64,000 bases of DNA from Linum tenue (GCA_946122785.1 CAMGYJ010000011.1:23871007-23935006); one strand, 5' to 3'; numbered from the stretch's first letter, positions 1 through 10,590 are shown. Translations and numbers: made by a program. The notes: generated by a model from the letters alone, not told the origin.

Positions 1-450
1 ATTGGTAAAGTACACTAGCTAATAGTAATGATGATATCGACATTTGCAACAAAAAAATTATTTATTTGGTATTTTAGTATTATTTCAGTAGTAATTGGCT
101 TTAAGTATCTCACTTAGTATAACCATGCAAATCTGGTATTTGACATGTGGTGCAAAAGCAGAGTAGTAAAAAGAGCTATTTCGAAATAATTCATTGCCCA
201 AATAACTTCATTGAACTATTTCAAACGATTTATTTGTAAAATTGTTTGAATTATCCTAAAATTGAACATTTAAATATTAACTATCAAATTTAGTAAAACT
301 GTTGTGACTTCAATCATAACTTACTCAATAACACATATCTTATACACTTAATCTTACGCTCAATCGCCAATATTAAGTTAGTTTATATTGTTAATCGTAT
401 AACCTAAACCAATACATTATACACTTACCACATACCCTATACCCTAACCA
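1..450. other. AT-rich stretch without a gene
   Basis: Strongly AT-rich sequence with no convincing reading frame, splice structure or repeat. It ends where recognisable LINE coding sequence begins. No target-site duplication matching the LINE 3' flank is visible here. Confidence 0.6.
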
Positions 451-466
451 TATTTGGGAACTTTCC

Positions 467-946
467 TTGGAAAATTCTTGGAGTGTTGAGGTCGAGGGTT
501 CTCCCCTCTCTAGAGTTTGTAAGAAGCTAAGAGTTCTAAAGAAGCTCCTCAATGATAAAGAAGAATTTTCTTATCTGTGGGAGCGCGTGAAGTTAAAAGA
601 ACTGGCACTGCAAAGTGCCCATGCTGATGCATTAGTTAATCCTTCTTCTAATTCTTTTTCTTGTGTCAAAGACTGTGAAGTGGAGCTGAAAGTTCTAAGA
701 CAAGGAGAAGAATCATTCCTTAGGCAGAAGTCTAGGGAGATTTGGCTAAAAGAAGGGGATTCAAACTCCTCTTATTTCCATCGCTCTGTCAAGATTCCAA
801 ACCAGAGGAATACCATTCGATCTCTCATCACTGAATCTGGGGAAATAGTAGTTGATACTAAGACAATGTGTGAGATAGCTGTGCGATTCTACCAGAACTT
901 ACTTGGCAAAGTTGACCCTAATGTGAAGGCTAAGTCAGTGGAATTT
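467..946 (+). pseudogene. LINE-A ORF2, connector region before RT
   Basis: Open frame of about 160 codons matching the segment between endonuclease and reverse transcriptase of plant L1 LINEs: a charged helical stretch (RVCKKLRVLKKLL), then SFLRQKSREIWLKEGDSNS and YFHRSVK. The frame starts without a true ATG (TTG at 467), as expected for a truncated piece. It is interrupted at 947 by a transposon. Across the insertion the frame is the same as the RT frame that resumes at 1711, because the inserted length plus one target copy (764 bp) accounts exactly for the phase change. The rest of the ORF drawn past 946 is transposon sequence, not protein. Confidence 0.8.
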
Positions 947-1700
947 GTACATGGGCGTTGGGCCGTGCTTGGGCCGGCACGGCACGGGCACGCTTCTGGC
1001 CCATTTATTTTCGTGTCGTGCTTGGCACGGCCTGTCAGTTTTCGTGCCGTGCCATGAAGCCCATTTGTCAACTTTGCTAGGCCCGGCCCAGGCCCGGGCA
1101 CGGTTCGAATCGTGTCGTGCCTATTCGTGCTCGTGTCATGCTCGTATTCGTGTTTAATGAAAAGGACGAAAACAAAAGAGCGAATGAAAAAGAAGGTGAA
1201 AATTGGACTGGGGAAGATAGTATTAACTGATAATGTTTGAGAAAAGTAACAAATGAGGGGGAAAAGAAAATTAGAAGTATTTCGAGTGTGATTTGGCTTT
1301 GTTTAATTCTTTGTCCATTTTTACTTATGTTAGTAATTACGTATATATCTTTGTGACACTTCTAACAACAACAAATAATTATTTTCTATTTATGTTTTGT
1401 AATATTTGAACCTATAATTATTTTTATATTTATTTTCTATCAAATAAATATTATTTTCGTGCCATGTCCGTTCTTATACTCAATAAAGTCTAGAAAATAT
1501 TAGGCCCGACACGGCCCACTTATATACCGTGCTATGCCCGTGCTCATGACCGTGCCCATGAAATTTAGGGCCGGCACAGCCCATAAATTATCGGTGCTCG
1601 TGCCGGGCTGGCCCATTTATTTCGTGCCCGTGCTCGTGCCGTGCTCTAACCGTGTCGTGTCGTGCTAGCCCGTGAACGGCACGGCCCGGTGCCCACGTAC
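947..1700. mobile_element. GC-rich-ended non-autonomous DNA transposon inside LINE-A
   Basis: A 754-bp insertion flanked by a perfect 10-bp direct repeat AGTGGAATTT (937-946 and 1701-1710). The ends are imperfect inverted repeats: GTACATGGGCGTTGGGCCGT at the left and GTACGTGGGCACCGGGCCGT read inward from the right. Both ends are packed with GCCCGTGCC / GGCACGGC motifs, while the middle (about 1150-1450) is AT-rich. There is no coding capacity. The terminal motif style resembles non-autonomous hAT elements, but a 10-bp target duplication fits Mutator-like elements better, so the superfamily is open. Confidence 0.8.
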
Positions 1701-1710
1701 AGTGGAATTT

Positions 1711-2830
1711 TACAAGGGGTTGTTGCAGAAGACTCTTCCTAGTATCCTTGCCACTGATTTGTGAAGACCTGTTACTTCAGAAGAGATAAAGAAGGTTATG
1801 TTTGGGTTTAAGGGAGAAAAAAACCCTGGTCCATATGGTTATTCAGCATGCTTCTTCCATGCTGCTTGGAGTATAGTGGGGGAAGAGATCACTGCAGCTA
1901 TACAACATTGTTTCAATTTCTCTGAGTTCCCTTTGGAGGTAAATTCCACTCTCCTTGCCCTGCTCCCTAAAACTAAGAACTCTGAGGAAATGAAAAATTT
2001 TAGACCAATATCTTGCTGTAACATTCTTTATAAATGTATAGCTAAGATCATTTCCTCTAGGCTTAGAGAATGTTTGCCTCATTTAATTAGTGAGAATCAG
2101 ACATCATTTGTTAAAAGTAGAATTATTGGGGAGAACATATTGCTAGCTCAGGAAATGGTCCAAAAATATGGAAGGAAAAATATGTCCTCTAGGTGTATGG
2201 TTAAGGTGGATCTAATGAAAGCTTTTGACTCTGTTGATTGGAATTTTCTCATCACTGTGCTTGAAGCTATGAATATCCCCTAGGGTTTCATTAAATGGAT
2301 TTCAATGTGTGTAACTACTCCAAAGATCAGTGTTGGGTTTAATGGAGGGGTTGTTGGGTATTTCTCATCTCAGAAAGGTTTAAGAGAGGGAGATCCTCTC
2401 TCCCCCTATCTATTTGCTGTTGCAATGGAGGTTTCCAGTTGTCTTATGAAAAAGGCTGTGAATGCAGACAGAATGCCTTTCACCCTATGTGTAAACGTGT
2501 GGGCCTAACACACCTAATGTTTGCTGATGACTTGTTGTTATTTTCTGATTGGTCGAATTATGGGATTCAATGCATTCAGGATGTCCAAGAACATTTTAGG
2601 CATTTATCAGGTCTTGTTTCAAGCCCAGCAAAGTGTGAACTTTACTGTTGTGGTTTACCTAAGGAATGACAGGAAAGTATGGCAGCTAGAGCTGGTTATC
2701 AGCTTGGTTCTCTTCATGTTAGATATTTAGGTATTCCCTTAATTCCTGGCAAGTTGACAACTAAAGCATGTCGTCCTCTAATTGATAAAATTGCAAAATG
2801 GATCCAGAATTGGGGGGGGGGGGGTGAAAA
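1711..2830 (+). pseudogene. LINE-A ORF2, reverse transcriptase domain (broken)
   Basis: Reverse transcriptase of an L1-type LINE. Landmarks in order: degenerate KAPGPDG box seen as KNPGPYGYSACFF (about 1822-1860), NFRPISCCNILYK (about 1996-2035), KVDLMKAFDSVDW (about 2203-2241), GLREGDPLSPYLF (about 2379-2415) and the catalytic FADDLLLF box (about 2520-2545). Breaks: a TGA near 1760, a TAG at 2281-2283, a frameshift around 2480-2500 and a stop near 2667. A run of 14 G at 2811-2824 causes a further frame change. The original activity would be RNA-templated DNA synthesis at a nicked target. This copy cannot make it. Confidence 0.85.
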
Positions 2831-3815
2831 CTCTGAGTTATGTAGGAAGGCTTCAACTGGTTCTTTTTGTGTTATACAGTATGGTTCAGTTTTGGATGGC
2901 AGTGTTCATATTGCCAAAAAGAGTGTTAGTTGACATTGAAGCTGTGCAGTGATTTTCTTTGGGGAGTGGGGCAGGAGGGTAGGAAAAAAGCAGTGGCTTC
3001 CTGGGGAAGTTAACTTTTCCTAAAAGAGAAGGTGGTTTGGGGTTAAGGGACTTGAGGAGCTGGAACCTTGCTTGTATTGTGAGGCACATATAGGATCTTC
3101 TTACTAAACAAGGGTCCCTATGGGTGGCCTGGATCTGGGAATATAGACTTCATGGGGTGGATTTTTGGGCTTTGACTTGTAAGACTAGTTCATGGATTTG
3201 GCAGAAAGTGCTTAAAACAAGAAGTTTGGTTCAACACAAGATGTTTGTGCAAGATGGTGAGGGGTCCTGGAATGGGAAGATACTAAAAAAGTTCTCTACT
3301 AAACAGGTATGGGAAGAATTAAGGCCTCAATGCACTGTTGTTCCTTGGTTCAAACTGATCTGGAAAGCTACTGCCATCCCTAGTAATCAGTTCTTAAGTT
3401 AGCTAATCATCAGGGAATACACTTCCACTTGTGACAAAATGATTGAATGGGGTTTCCAAGGGCTCACAGCCTGTGTCTACTGCCACTGCAGAATCGAGAC
3501 TCACAATCACTTGTTTGCATAATGTGTCAGGTATAATTCTCTTTTCAAGGCACTTTTCTCCAAATTTTGTAGAAGAGATCCCTCAAATTCCTGGTCTGTT
3601 GAACTCCAATGGGCTATGGATTCCTTTTCAAGTAGTGCCTCTCATTCAAGAGCAGTAAGAGTCATTTGGAAATCCTTGATAAGTAACATTTGGCGAGTAA
3701 GGTGTGTGGCGAGGTTTAGTGGTCCAATCATGAGCTTGAATGAAGCTTGCAAGCTGATAAAGGAGGAAGTGAAACTTGTTTGTGCAGAGAATGAATTTGT
3801 TGCATTCTTTTGAGT
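2831..3815 (+). pseudogene. LINE-A ORF2, C-terminal region with zf-RVT remnant
   Basis: Fragmented C-terminal third of the LINE polyprotein. Short frames at 3124-3402 (WIWEYRL, SWIWQKVLK) and 3616-3813 show the usual tryptophan-rich texture. Between them, from 3472, a Cys/His cluster reads ACVYCHCRIETHNHLFA followed by a stop and Cys, which is the zf-RVT zinc-binding pattern (C-x2-C ... E-x-x-x-H-L-F ... C). Multiple stops and frame changes show long decay. The sequence after 3815 is 3' UTR ending in an A-rich tail. Confidence 0.65.
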
Positions 3816-3997
3816 AAATAGCATCTCTCTTTAGCTACTGGTTCTTGGCTACTTACAGATAGATAGTTAGTATACAGTGAGTTGTATTTCTGTTTCTCAT
3901 CTTTCCTCAGTGGCGGGGGTGTTGTCACAAAGTACTCTTGTTTTTTATGATTAATAGATAACAAATCATTCATAAAAAAATTAATTTAGTTATTAGA

Positions 3998-4295
3998 CTA
4001 TAAACAAGGTGATGACTGGTGTACGTCAAGCGTATACTATACGTCAGGTGATCTAGCCGTTAGATGTACTTAGATGAGCTTCGGCCGATCTCAACGGTCA
4101 ATTTTTGTTTTTCATTAAATCAAACTTCGGGTTGGGGTTTAGAAAATCGGTGCCTGGGGTTTATCCATTAGAGGTTAGGGTATAGTATCATACCCCAAAC
4201 TCGATTTAATTCATGGTCTAGATAGAGATATCTCACTAGTAGTACCTGACGTATAGTATACGCCTGACGTACACCAGTTTGACCCCTATAAACAA
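3998..4295. mobile_element. Short inverted-repeat element (MITE) with 10-bp target duplication
   Basis: Element 4008-4285 (278 bp) flanked by the direct repeat CTATAAACAA (3998-4007 and 4286-4295). Near the ends are almost perfect 35-bp inverted repeats (4015-4049 and 4244-4278), differing at one position. Both contain ACTGGTGTACGTCA and GCGTATACTATACGTCAGGT. The outermost seven bases pair less well. No coding capacity. The 9-10-bp duplication suggests a Mutator-like non-autonomous element. It inserted just downstream of the LINE-A tail. Confidence 0.85.
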
Positions 4296-4296
4296 C

Positions 4297-4319
4297 TATA
4301 TATATATATATATATATAT
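4297..4319. repeat. (TA)n microsatellite
   Basis: Uninterrupted TA dinucleotide run directly beside the inverted-repeat element. Confidence 0.95.
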
Positions 4320-4616
4320 TAATCAGCATATAAGATTAAATTTAATTAGTCATGCCCTCCATATAAAAATTAAAGATTCATATTTCAAAGGTTAAAATTT
4401 TGAAAAACCAAAAAGTTGAAAACAAAAAAAAAAAAAAAAATACTAAAATTCATTTCCTTTTTTCCCTTCCATAAATTAGAAACTTCCCTCCTCTTTCTCT
4501 TTTATAAAATTGAAATAATCAAATTTCCACCTCTTTCTCTTCCATAAAATGAAGAATCAAATAATCAAAAAGTAAATTTAACAAAACGAGAGAGTAGAGA
4601 GAGAGTGTGATTCCGA
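4320..4616. other. AT-rich spacer
   Basis: AT-rich sequence with an A run at 4424-4440 and CT-rich patches. No gene is visible. It precedes the 5' end of LINE-B. Confidence 0.5.
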
Positions 4617-4699
4617 TACTGTGGGTTTTTTGCGCATTCCTCGTTGCCGGCTCCGGCATCTGCGCCGGAGCAGCTCCTTCTCCCCTCTTATTCTGTTCT

Positions 4700-5946
4700 T
4701 ATGTGTGACAAGAGTGATGCGGTTCCTACACAAGCATCAGAGGGACTGAGTGGTGATCCTCGGGGGTTCCTTCGAAACCCTGGGCGTCGCTATTTGGAAT
4801 CTCTGAGGCCAACCACCTTACGTACATACCGCCTGAGATTGTCAATGGATGATTGCGGATGCCTAAAGTGAACCAGAAAGCGAGAGCGGCTCGTTGGAAA
4901 AGCAGTCTTGTCGGCCAATTTCTTCAAGATCCGTCCCCGCTGTACGTTCTGCGTCGATGGGTCAACAAGCTTAGGGGGCGGGATGGTCTGGTTAGGGTTT
5001 CTCTGTTATATGATAAGATGCTGGTAATTCAATTGCCTAATCAAAAGGTTTGCGAGTGGATTCTTGAGAATGGTCCGTGGTTTTGGTTCAATAATTTGCT
5101 TTATCTTATACCTTGGGGGCCTGGTATTAGTTTCGAGGATCCGGGAAGGAAGGCTCTGCCGATTTGGGTGAATTTAGCGAATGTTCCCTTAGAGTATAAT
5201 GATTTCCAGGGACTGAGCAGAATAGCAAGATGGATTGGGGTTCCACTAGGGATGGATCATACTACTCGAATGGGAGACAGACATGGATTTGCCAAATTCC
5301 TAGTGGAGCTTACAGTGGATAGTGATTGTCCTGATCATGTACTTCTGTGGCCAGATGATAATTCGTCTATCCGTATTGGGGTCACTTACTGCAATTTACC
5401 CTCAGTATGTCAGATTTGTCATCTATTTGGGATCACTGGATCATGTGCAGCACATCAAGGTAAGAAATGGGTGACAAAACCAGTTCAGACAGAGTAGGTA
5501 GTTAGAATCAGGGACAGGCTGATGGAGTTGAGGAAGTGTGTCAGGAAGCAATTGTTGATATTCAAGCTGCAAATGAGAAGGGTAAGGAGATAGTAGTAGA
5601 TGATGATGATGACCCCCAATTGACGGCCATATTTACTAGTCCAATAACGATGGGGGGAGGCCAGATTGCTCCACAGAACCTAGAAAAGTCATTTCAGGAT
5701 GTGGCTACTTCTTCTTCGCCTAAATTACCCTCTGAGGATGAATTTTAGAGAGTTGTAAATGGGGCTAGACCTCGGATCTGGCTCTCTCAGGATAGTTCAA
5801 AGGGCATTCAGGTTTCTAATTCATCTTTCAGTGTACTACGAAAGCTTGGTGATAGAGAAGCAAGCAAGGTTCAAGATGCTCCAAAGAAAAAGGAAGTTAA
5901 GAAGGAAATGAAGAAGGGTGGGGGGAAGCCCCCAACTTCGAAATGA
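4700..5946 (+). pseudogene. LINE-B ORF1: DUF4283 / zinc-knuckle RNA-binding protein (broken)
   Basis: ORF1 of plant L1 LINEs, a nucleic-acid chaperone packaging element RNA. The main open stretch (4853-5497) has the DUF4283-like pattern: SSLVGQFLQDPSP, VCEWILENGPWFWFN, LPIWVNLANVPLEY. It is followed by a degenerate zinc knuckle CQICHLFGITGSC, in which the usual GH is replaced by GI, so one zinc ligand is missing. The frame continues 5536-5943 as an acidic then lysine-rich tail ending PPTSK. Breaks include a TGA upstream of 4853, stops at about 5495 and 5746, and frame changes at the start. The final TGA (5944-5946) overlaps the ORF2 ATG. Confidence 0.75.
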
Positions 5947-6945
5947 TAGTTTTATTCTGGAATGTAAGGGGGTTTAATAAAACTCCAAACAGAGGGACTT
6001 GTTGCAAGTCCTACGTAGGAATAAGTTAGATGTAGTTGCAGTTCTTGAGACTAGAGTACAGGATAGTAAAGCCGAGGAGATGGTGGAAGAGGTGTTTTCT
6101 GGATGGGAGAAATGTCTCAATTGTTTTGATTCAAATTTGGGTCGTGTCTGGCTTTTCTGGGATCCCACAATTAAGATTCAGATCCTCAAACCAAGGAAGA
6201 ACTTCATACACTGCTTGGTAGAGGATTTAAACAGGGATAGCTTCTTTCTGACTGTTGTCTACGCTTCAAATGATGAGGTGGAGAGGCAGAGCACTTACAA
6301 GGAAATTGCACAATTAAAAGTTGTTGGTCATCCTTGGATAGTTGGGGGTAACTTTAATACAGTTAGAGTTCCTCATGAGACTTCTAATCAGCGATCTTCT
6401 ACTCAAAGCATGAATGAGTTGGTGGATTATAGAACTACCGGTCTGCAATTCACTTGGACTAACAGGCAGGCTCATCATCCCATTGCCAGGCGGTTAGACC
6501 GATGGTTGGTTAATCTGGATTGGATAGGAAACTTTAAGGATTGTGCTATGAAGGCTCTTCCTTCACAATTTTCTGATCATTGTGGAATACAAGTATGTAC
6601 AGTTGCATCAGTGAAGTCATTACCTAATCCTTTCCGTTGTTTTGAGTTTTGGGCGGACCATCCACGGTTCCCGGATATAGTGGCAGAAGCATGGGCACTG
6701 AGGTTTTAGGTTCACCCTTGCAAATTCTTCAGGGTAAACTGTCCAAAGTTAAACAGGCTCTCAAGAAATTTAATAAAGAAGTCTATGGTGGCCTGCAGGA
6801 TAAAGTAAAAGAGGCTAAGGTCGAACTACTGAAGGTTCAAACCAGAGCTTACTCGGATCCTACCTCAGAGCACTTTGAGGCTGTTAAACTTGCAAAAGAT
6901 CACTATGATCATGTCTCTTTAGCTTATGAAAGTTTTTGTTGACAG
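5943..6945 (+). pseudogene. LINE-B ORF2, AP-type endonuclease domain and connector (broken)
   Basis: ORF2 starts at the ATG at 5943 (MIVLFWNVRGFN), the N terminus of the exonuclease-endonuclease-phosphatase fold that nicks target DNA. A frameshift near 5985 moves the frame to 5999-6709. There VLETRV, LTVVYAS, WIVGGNFN (GDFN equivalent with the Asp replaced), RRLDRWLVN and FSDHCGI mark successive endonuclease motifs. The last (SDH) is preserved while the GDFN box has lost its Asp. The connector helix follows at 6649-6942 in another frame. Stops and frameshifts make it non-functional. Confidence 0.8.
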
Positions 6946-7625
6946 AAATCTAGGGTATCTTGGTTAACAGTGGGAGATCAGAGCTCACATTTCTTTCATC
7001 AGGCTGTAAGGATCCGCAACTCCAAAAGGGCTATCAGGAAGCTGGTGAAGGAGTCAGAAGAGGAAATTTTTCAATCTGACCAGATTGTTGAGGAAGCTAT
7101 TGGGTGTTATAAAAAGTTACTGGGGGAGGCAAATCTAGAGATTAACTCTGGGAAGGCGGAGGTAGCTTAATTGGTTCGTCATCACATTCCAGCTTCTAAC
7201 TGTGAGAATCTTGTCAGAGACATCACAGCAGAGGAGATTAGGAGTGTGATATTCAACATGAATCCCCAGAAAGCACCAGGGCCGGATGGGTTTTCTGCTA
7301 GTTTCTACAAGAAGGCAAGGCCAATTATTGGAGATGATGTGATCAGAGGGGCTATCTATTTCTTTCAAACAGGTAATCTACCTAGTGGAGTGAATGCTAC
7401 TACTGTTTCATTGATTCCCAAAGTTTTGAATGCTAACACTTTGAAGAATTTTAGACCCATCTCGTGTGTAAACCTTTTATATAAAATAGTGGCTAAAATT
7501 CTTGCTAGGAGGATTACTGAGGTTATGCCTCTGATTATCAATAACACTCAATCAGCATTTGTTAAGGGGAGAAGCATAATGGATAATATATTGCTGGCTC
7601 AGGAGTTGGTTAGTGGGTATAACAG
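6946..7625 (+). pseudogene. LINE-B ORF2, start of reverse transcriptase (truncated)
   Basis: After a broken SSHFFHQAVR connector (6970-7170), the frame from 7171 is open and well kept: ITAEEIRSVIF, the canonical QKAPGPDGFSASFYKKA box, LIPKVLNANTLKNFRPISCVNLLYK and SAFVKGRSIMDNILLAQELV. It ends just after VSGYNR, before the catalytic Asp motifs, where the sequence changes to Ty3-like gag. No FADD box exists downstream, so the RT palm is absent. Confidence 0.8.
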
Positions 7626-9147
7626 GGTCAGTTATGCCTTTCTTCTCCGGTATGAGACCTAGAACCTGGGTTAGGTATTGTGAGGATTGGTTTAGCGGGA
7701 CTCCTATGGCTGACCATGAAAAGGTTGCCATGGAAAAGGCCAATCTCGGTCTTAGTGCCTGGTTTTGGTTGTTGTCTTCTAGGCGACCAGTGGTAGTGTG
7801 GAGCGAACTGGCTGAAGCAGTATGCGCCCATTTTTTTTTATCTCGATGAATTTGTAGAGTATGATAGTGCTACTCTTGCTAAGCCAGAATTAGAAATGGA
7901 ATAAGTTGATGTGTATGCTGCGTTTGATGATTTCTATCATGTTGTGAATATTGGTGAGGATTGTGATTGCCTATACCCTGATACAGCTTTCAATTCTTCA
8001 CTGGTTCTGCCAATTTCTTCTGCGTCTTTGTATTCTTTGAACAACCTGAATAGGTTGGATTCTTGTGTGGGTGGCCAAGATTCGGTTTTTACTAGGAAGA
8101 ATCACTCACTACCTGCTGTAGTTGTTCAGGAGACCATATTCAATGTGTCCAATTTCAAGCTTGGAGTTATGTCCTGCTAAGGAAGCTTTGGAGTTCGAAT
8201 GCAACAATTTGTTTCAGCTCGCTTGGTATTCTTAGGTCTCTGTTAGTCCTGGTCATTATGTAGTGTGTGAGGATTCTTTTGGCAGCGTTCCACTTCAGGG
8301 AAGAGGTAGTGATCCTGACTATTGGGAAACATACAAATATGTTTCTTTGATTGGAACTCTACACAAAGTTATTAGGTTATTTGATCATGGTGGAACTTGG
8401 TTACTGTGTAATTCATTGTGGTTGGATCAACTCACAAGTTATATGTCTCATTTGGTTTTGTGGTGGGTGACAACAACTGGTTTGCTATTGTATCCACGGG
8501 CAGGGGTGATTGTCCCAATTTCAAAGGGCCATATAAGGATGATGGGAGGAAGACATTGAATATTACAACCCTTGGATGGCTTAGAGCTGCCAAGGATGTT
8601 GCTTTCATGGATTGACCGCTTACTATTGCAAATGATCATAATGGAACTATGGTGGCTTCACCATCCCTCTTAGTGTTGGCTGAAGATGGTAAAGATTTAA
8701 GTGCAGCGGCCAATAAGAACCTGGAAGCTCACAAAGCTGCTTCTCTGCTTGGAATTGGACACTGTTATTAGGTTGTTTGACCCAGGAGGAATGAGGATAT
8801 TGAGTGATTTCGTTGTTGTTGGATTAACTCAAGAGCTTCATCGTCTTGTCTGCAAGGTGTTGGCTTCTTAGTTGTATGGGGGGTGTCTTGTCTCCACTTC
8901 AAAGAACCATACAAGGAGACTCAGGATGTAATGTTGGGAATTGTTTGGTGTGGAATTTCAACATGGCTGGGTGTTTTGGGGTTGTGATGTAGCTGTGATG
9001 GTAGTTGGTGAGCTTATGTTCTTGTTGTGCTTGTATAGGCTTTTGTAGTCTTGTAGGTTGCAGCTTTCCTCCCCTATGGGTCATCACTAATTCCTTCCTG
9101 TTATTGTTTTCAGCTTGAGGACAAGCTGGTTCTCAAGGGGTAGGGAT
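7626..9147 (+). pseudogene. Ty3-like gag fossil and downstream remnant
   Basis: From 7629 the frame reads MPFFSGMRPRTWVRYCEDWF and then AMEKANLGLSAWFW and WSELAEAVCAHFF. This matches the Ty3/gypsy retrotransposon gag capsid layout (G-x-x-P-x-x-W-x-R-x-C-E-x-x-F ... L-x-G-x-A-x-x-W ... W-x-E). Continuation pieces run 7911-8180 and 8263-8559 with stops between them. No protease, RT or integrase remains. A motif VIRLFD-x-GG occurs twice, at about 8370 and 8765. The end carries a LEDKLVLKG-like coding tail (9115-9142) typical of Ty3 polyprotein ends, just before the LTR. The duplicated block begins inside this feature at 8057. Confidence 0.6.
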
Positions 9148-9425
9148 TGTGGTGATTAGGATCAAACTGTAAACAAGAATTAGTTTGGGGATCATTAGGT
9201 AATCGTGTTGTCCTATAAAGTGGGATTTTGTTGTAATTGCTAGGATATCGAATTACAGAACAAGAAATTTGGTTCCTTCTTTCTTTCCCTCTTCTTCTGC
9301 TTCTTCCTCCTCTCTGGTACTGCTTCCCTTCTTCCTCCTGTTCTTCTTCCCCAATCTATCCTTCTCTTCTCCTCTAATTCTTCTGTTCTCCAATTACGAG
9401 TTCAATTCCAATTCCAATTCCATTA
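9148..9425 (+). mobile_element. Probable 3' LTR of the Ty3-like remnant
   Basis: Begins with TGTGGTGATTAGG just after a purine-rich tract (CTCAAGGGGTAGGGATTG), as a 3' LTR follows a polypurine tract. A TATA-like CCTATAAAG lies at 9212-9219, and a pyrimidine-rich stretch at 9270-9390 resembles an R/U5 leader. The 3' limit is uncertain, with AATTCCAATTCC repeats near 9407-9424. No matching 5' LTR was found in the window. Confidence 0.5.
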
Positions 9426-10189
9426 TGTGTAAACTTGCCGGGAAGATCCAGAGTGTTACATTCAATGTGAGGGAGAGAGGGAAAGGGTCGTTGTTTTTCA
9501 GGACAGGAGTGAGAAGATTCCCCTATAGGGAGGGAAGGAAAGAGATAGGGAGAAATGGATGGAGTGGTGGAGGTACACTGGGTTGTGATGGTGGTGGGAA
9601 GAATAAAAGGGATTGAAGAATGGAAATTGATGGTGGTGAGGGTGAAAAATGGAGGCGGCAGCAGAAAAGGTAGCGTGGGGTGGCCTGGTGGGAGAGAATT
9701 AGGATTTTTATTATTTTTATATGTATATTAATGGTAAAAGTGAGAGGATTAGGTTTTTATTATTTATATATTGATTAATGATAAATTACTATAAGTTATT
9801 TGAAATTAAGTTATAAATCAGTTATCAAACTTTGCACTTATTACCTTACTAGATTAGTGTCTGCCTGTTGGACGGATATATTTATTCAATGATATATTTA
9901 ACAATTGTCGAAACAAATATAAAATTGTATTTGATATGATAAAAGAATTCAAATAATTTTATTCTAGAAACAAACAAAAAAGAACATGCATTATAGAGTT
10001 TTGATTAAAAACTTATATCCTAACCGATTCATCCACGTAAGGATGAAAGTGAAAAACTAAACCTAAACCAAAGAACTAACTTATAATTAAAAAATTATCA
10101 AAACAAACTGAAACTTGGATCTTCACCATCAATGTTCTATTTCTCCTTTACGCTTGCAAATTTGTTTCCTTCTTGCAAATTTTTTTAAT
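9426..10189. other. Non-coding, AT-rich after 9700
   Basis: G-rich then AT-rich sequence with no convincing gene. The apparent 115-residue serine/phenylalanine-rich frame over 9269-9616 is a translation of the pyrimidine tract and has no family likeness. Confidence 0.5.
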
Positions 10190-10590
10190 GGTTGATCTAT
10201 TCTCTTCAACTTTTACTTCATAGGAAAACGGAGGATGCGAGCATGTTGGCATTCCTCAATCGCAGCGCCAAAGACTTCAGCGGACCGAAGAGATGCAATC
10301 TACAAATTAGCTTCGGTTCAAAGCTCTTGCGCCTCTATCAAGTATGTGGTAAAATCTCGGTCTCCTTGGTCTAACTTGGCCAATGCGAATTGAATCTCAA
10401 ATTGCCTTGCAGTATTAGATGTCTAGTATGTGATTGAGAGTTTCTTTCACATGCCATGTGCAGTCGGAAGCAAGCGAAGGCCCAAACAAATCTTTGGATG
10501 TACCAAACCCAGTAGCCAAGATTGAACTTTGGCATCATTTTGATTCTAGCGATTAATCTGTTCTTCTACAGCTGGAGCCACCGGTCGCGG
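10190..10590 (-). pseudogene. Copia-type gag fossil
   Basis: On the minus strand the conceptual translation reads NQNDAKVQSWLLGLVHPKI, then TAHGM, a stop, KKLSITY, TSNTARQFEIQFALAKLDQG and DRDFTTYLIEAQEL. This is the UBN2/gag layout of plant Copia retrotransposons (W-x-L-x-x-x-D/H-P ... W-x-x-L-x-x-x-Y ... N-T-A-R-x-x-x-L/F ... Q-G ... Y-x-x-x-x-x-x-L). In-frame stops replace the usual tryptophans, as expected of C-to-T decay. No pol sequence follows. Confidence 0.65.

Larger units (their letters stand above)
451..3982 (+). mobile_element. LINE-A: degenerate 5'-truncated L1-type LINE, split by a DNA transposon
   Basis: A non-LTR retrotransposon lacking ORF1 and the endonuclease. It retains the connector upstream of reverse transcriptase, the RT domain, and a C-terminal zf-RVT-like Cys/His region, then a 3' tail ending in a short A run near 3976-3982. 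Missing 5' sequence is typical of target-primed reverse transcription. The coding frame carries several stops and frameshifts, so it is dead. A 754-bp DNA element (947-1700) sits inside it. LINE-C in this window is a relative: both share a KLKE-type connector and the block SFLRQKSRE followed by WLKEGDSNS. Confidence 0.85.
4617..7625 (+). mobile_element. LINE-B: L1-type LINE with 5' part kept and 3' part lost
   Basis: A second non-LTR retrotransposon in the same orientation as LINE-A. It keeps ORF1, the endonuclease and the beginning of RT, and stops in the RT fingers/palm near 7625, where Ty3-like gag sequence begins. Loss of the 3' end is opposite to normal LINE truncation and points to later deletion or replacement. 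The 5' limit is set by the change from AT-rich spacer to GC-richer leader at about 4617. Confidence 0.75.

Noticed and set aside
9269..9616. 115-codon frame near the Ty3-like LTR
   Set aside because: Starts in a TTC/CTT-rich tract. The second copy changes frame at its C-terminal end without any sign of constraint.
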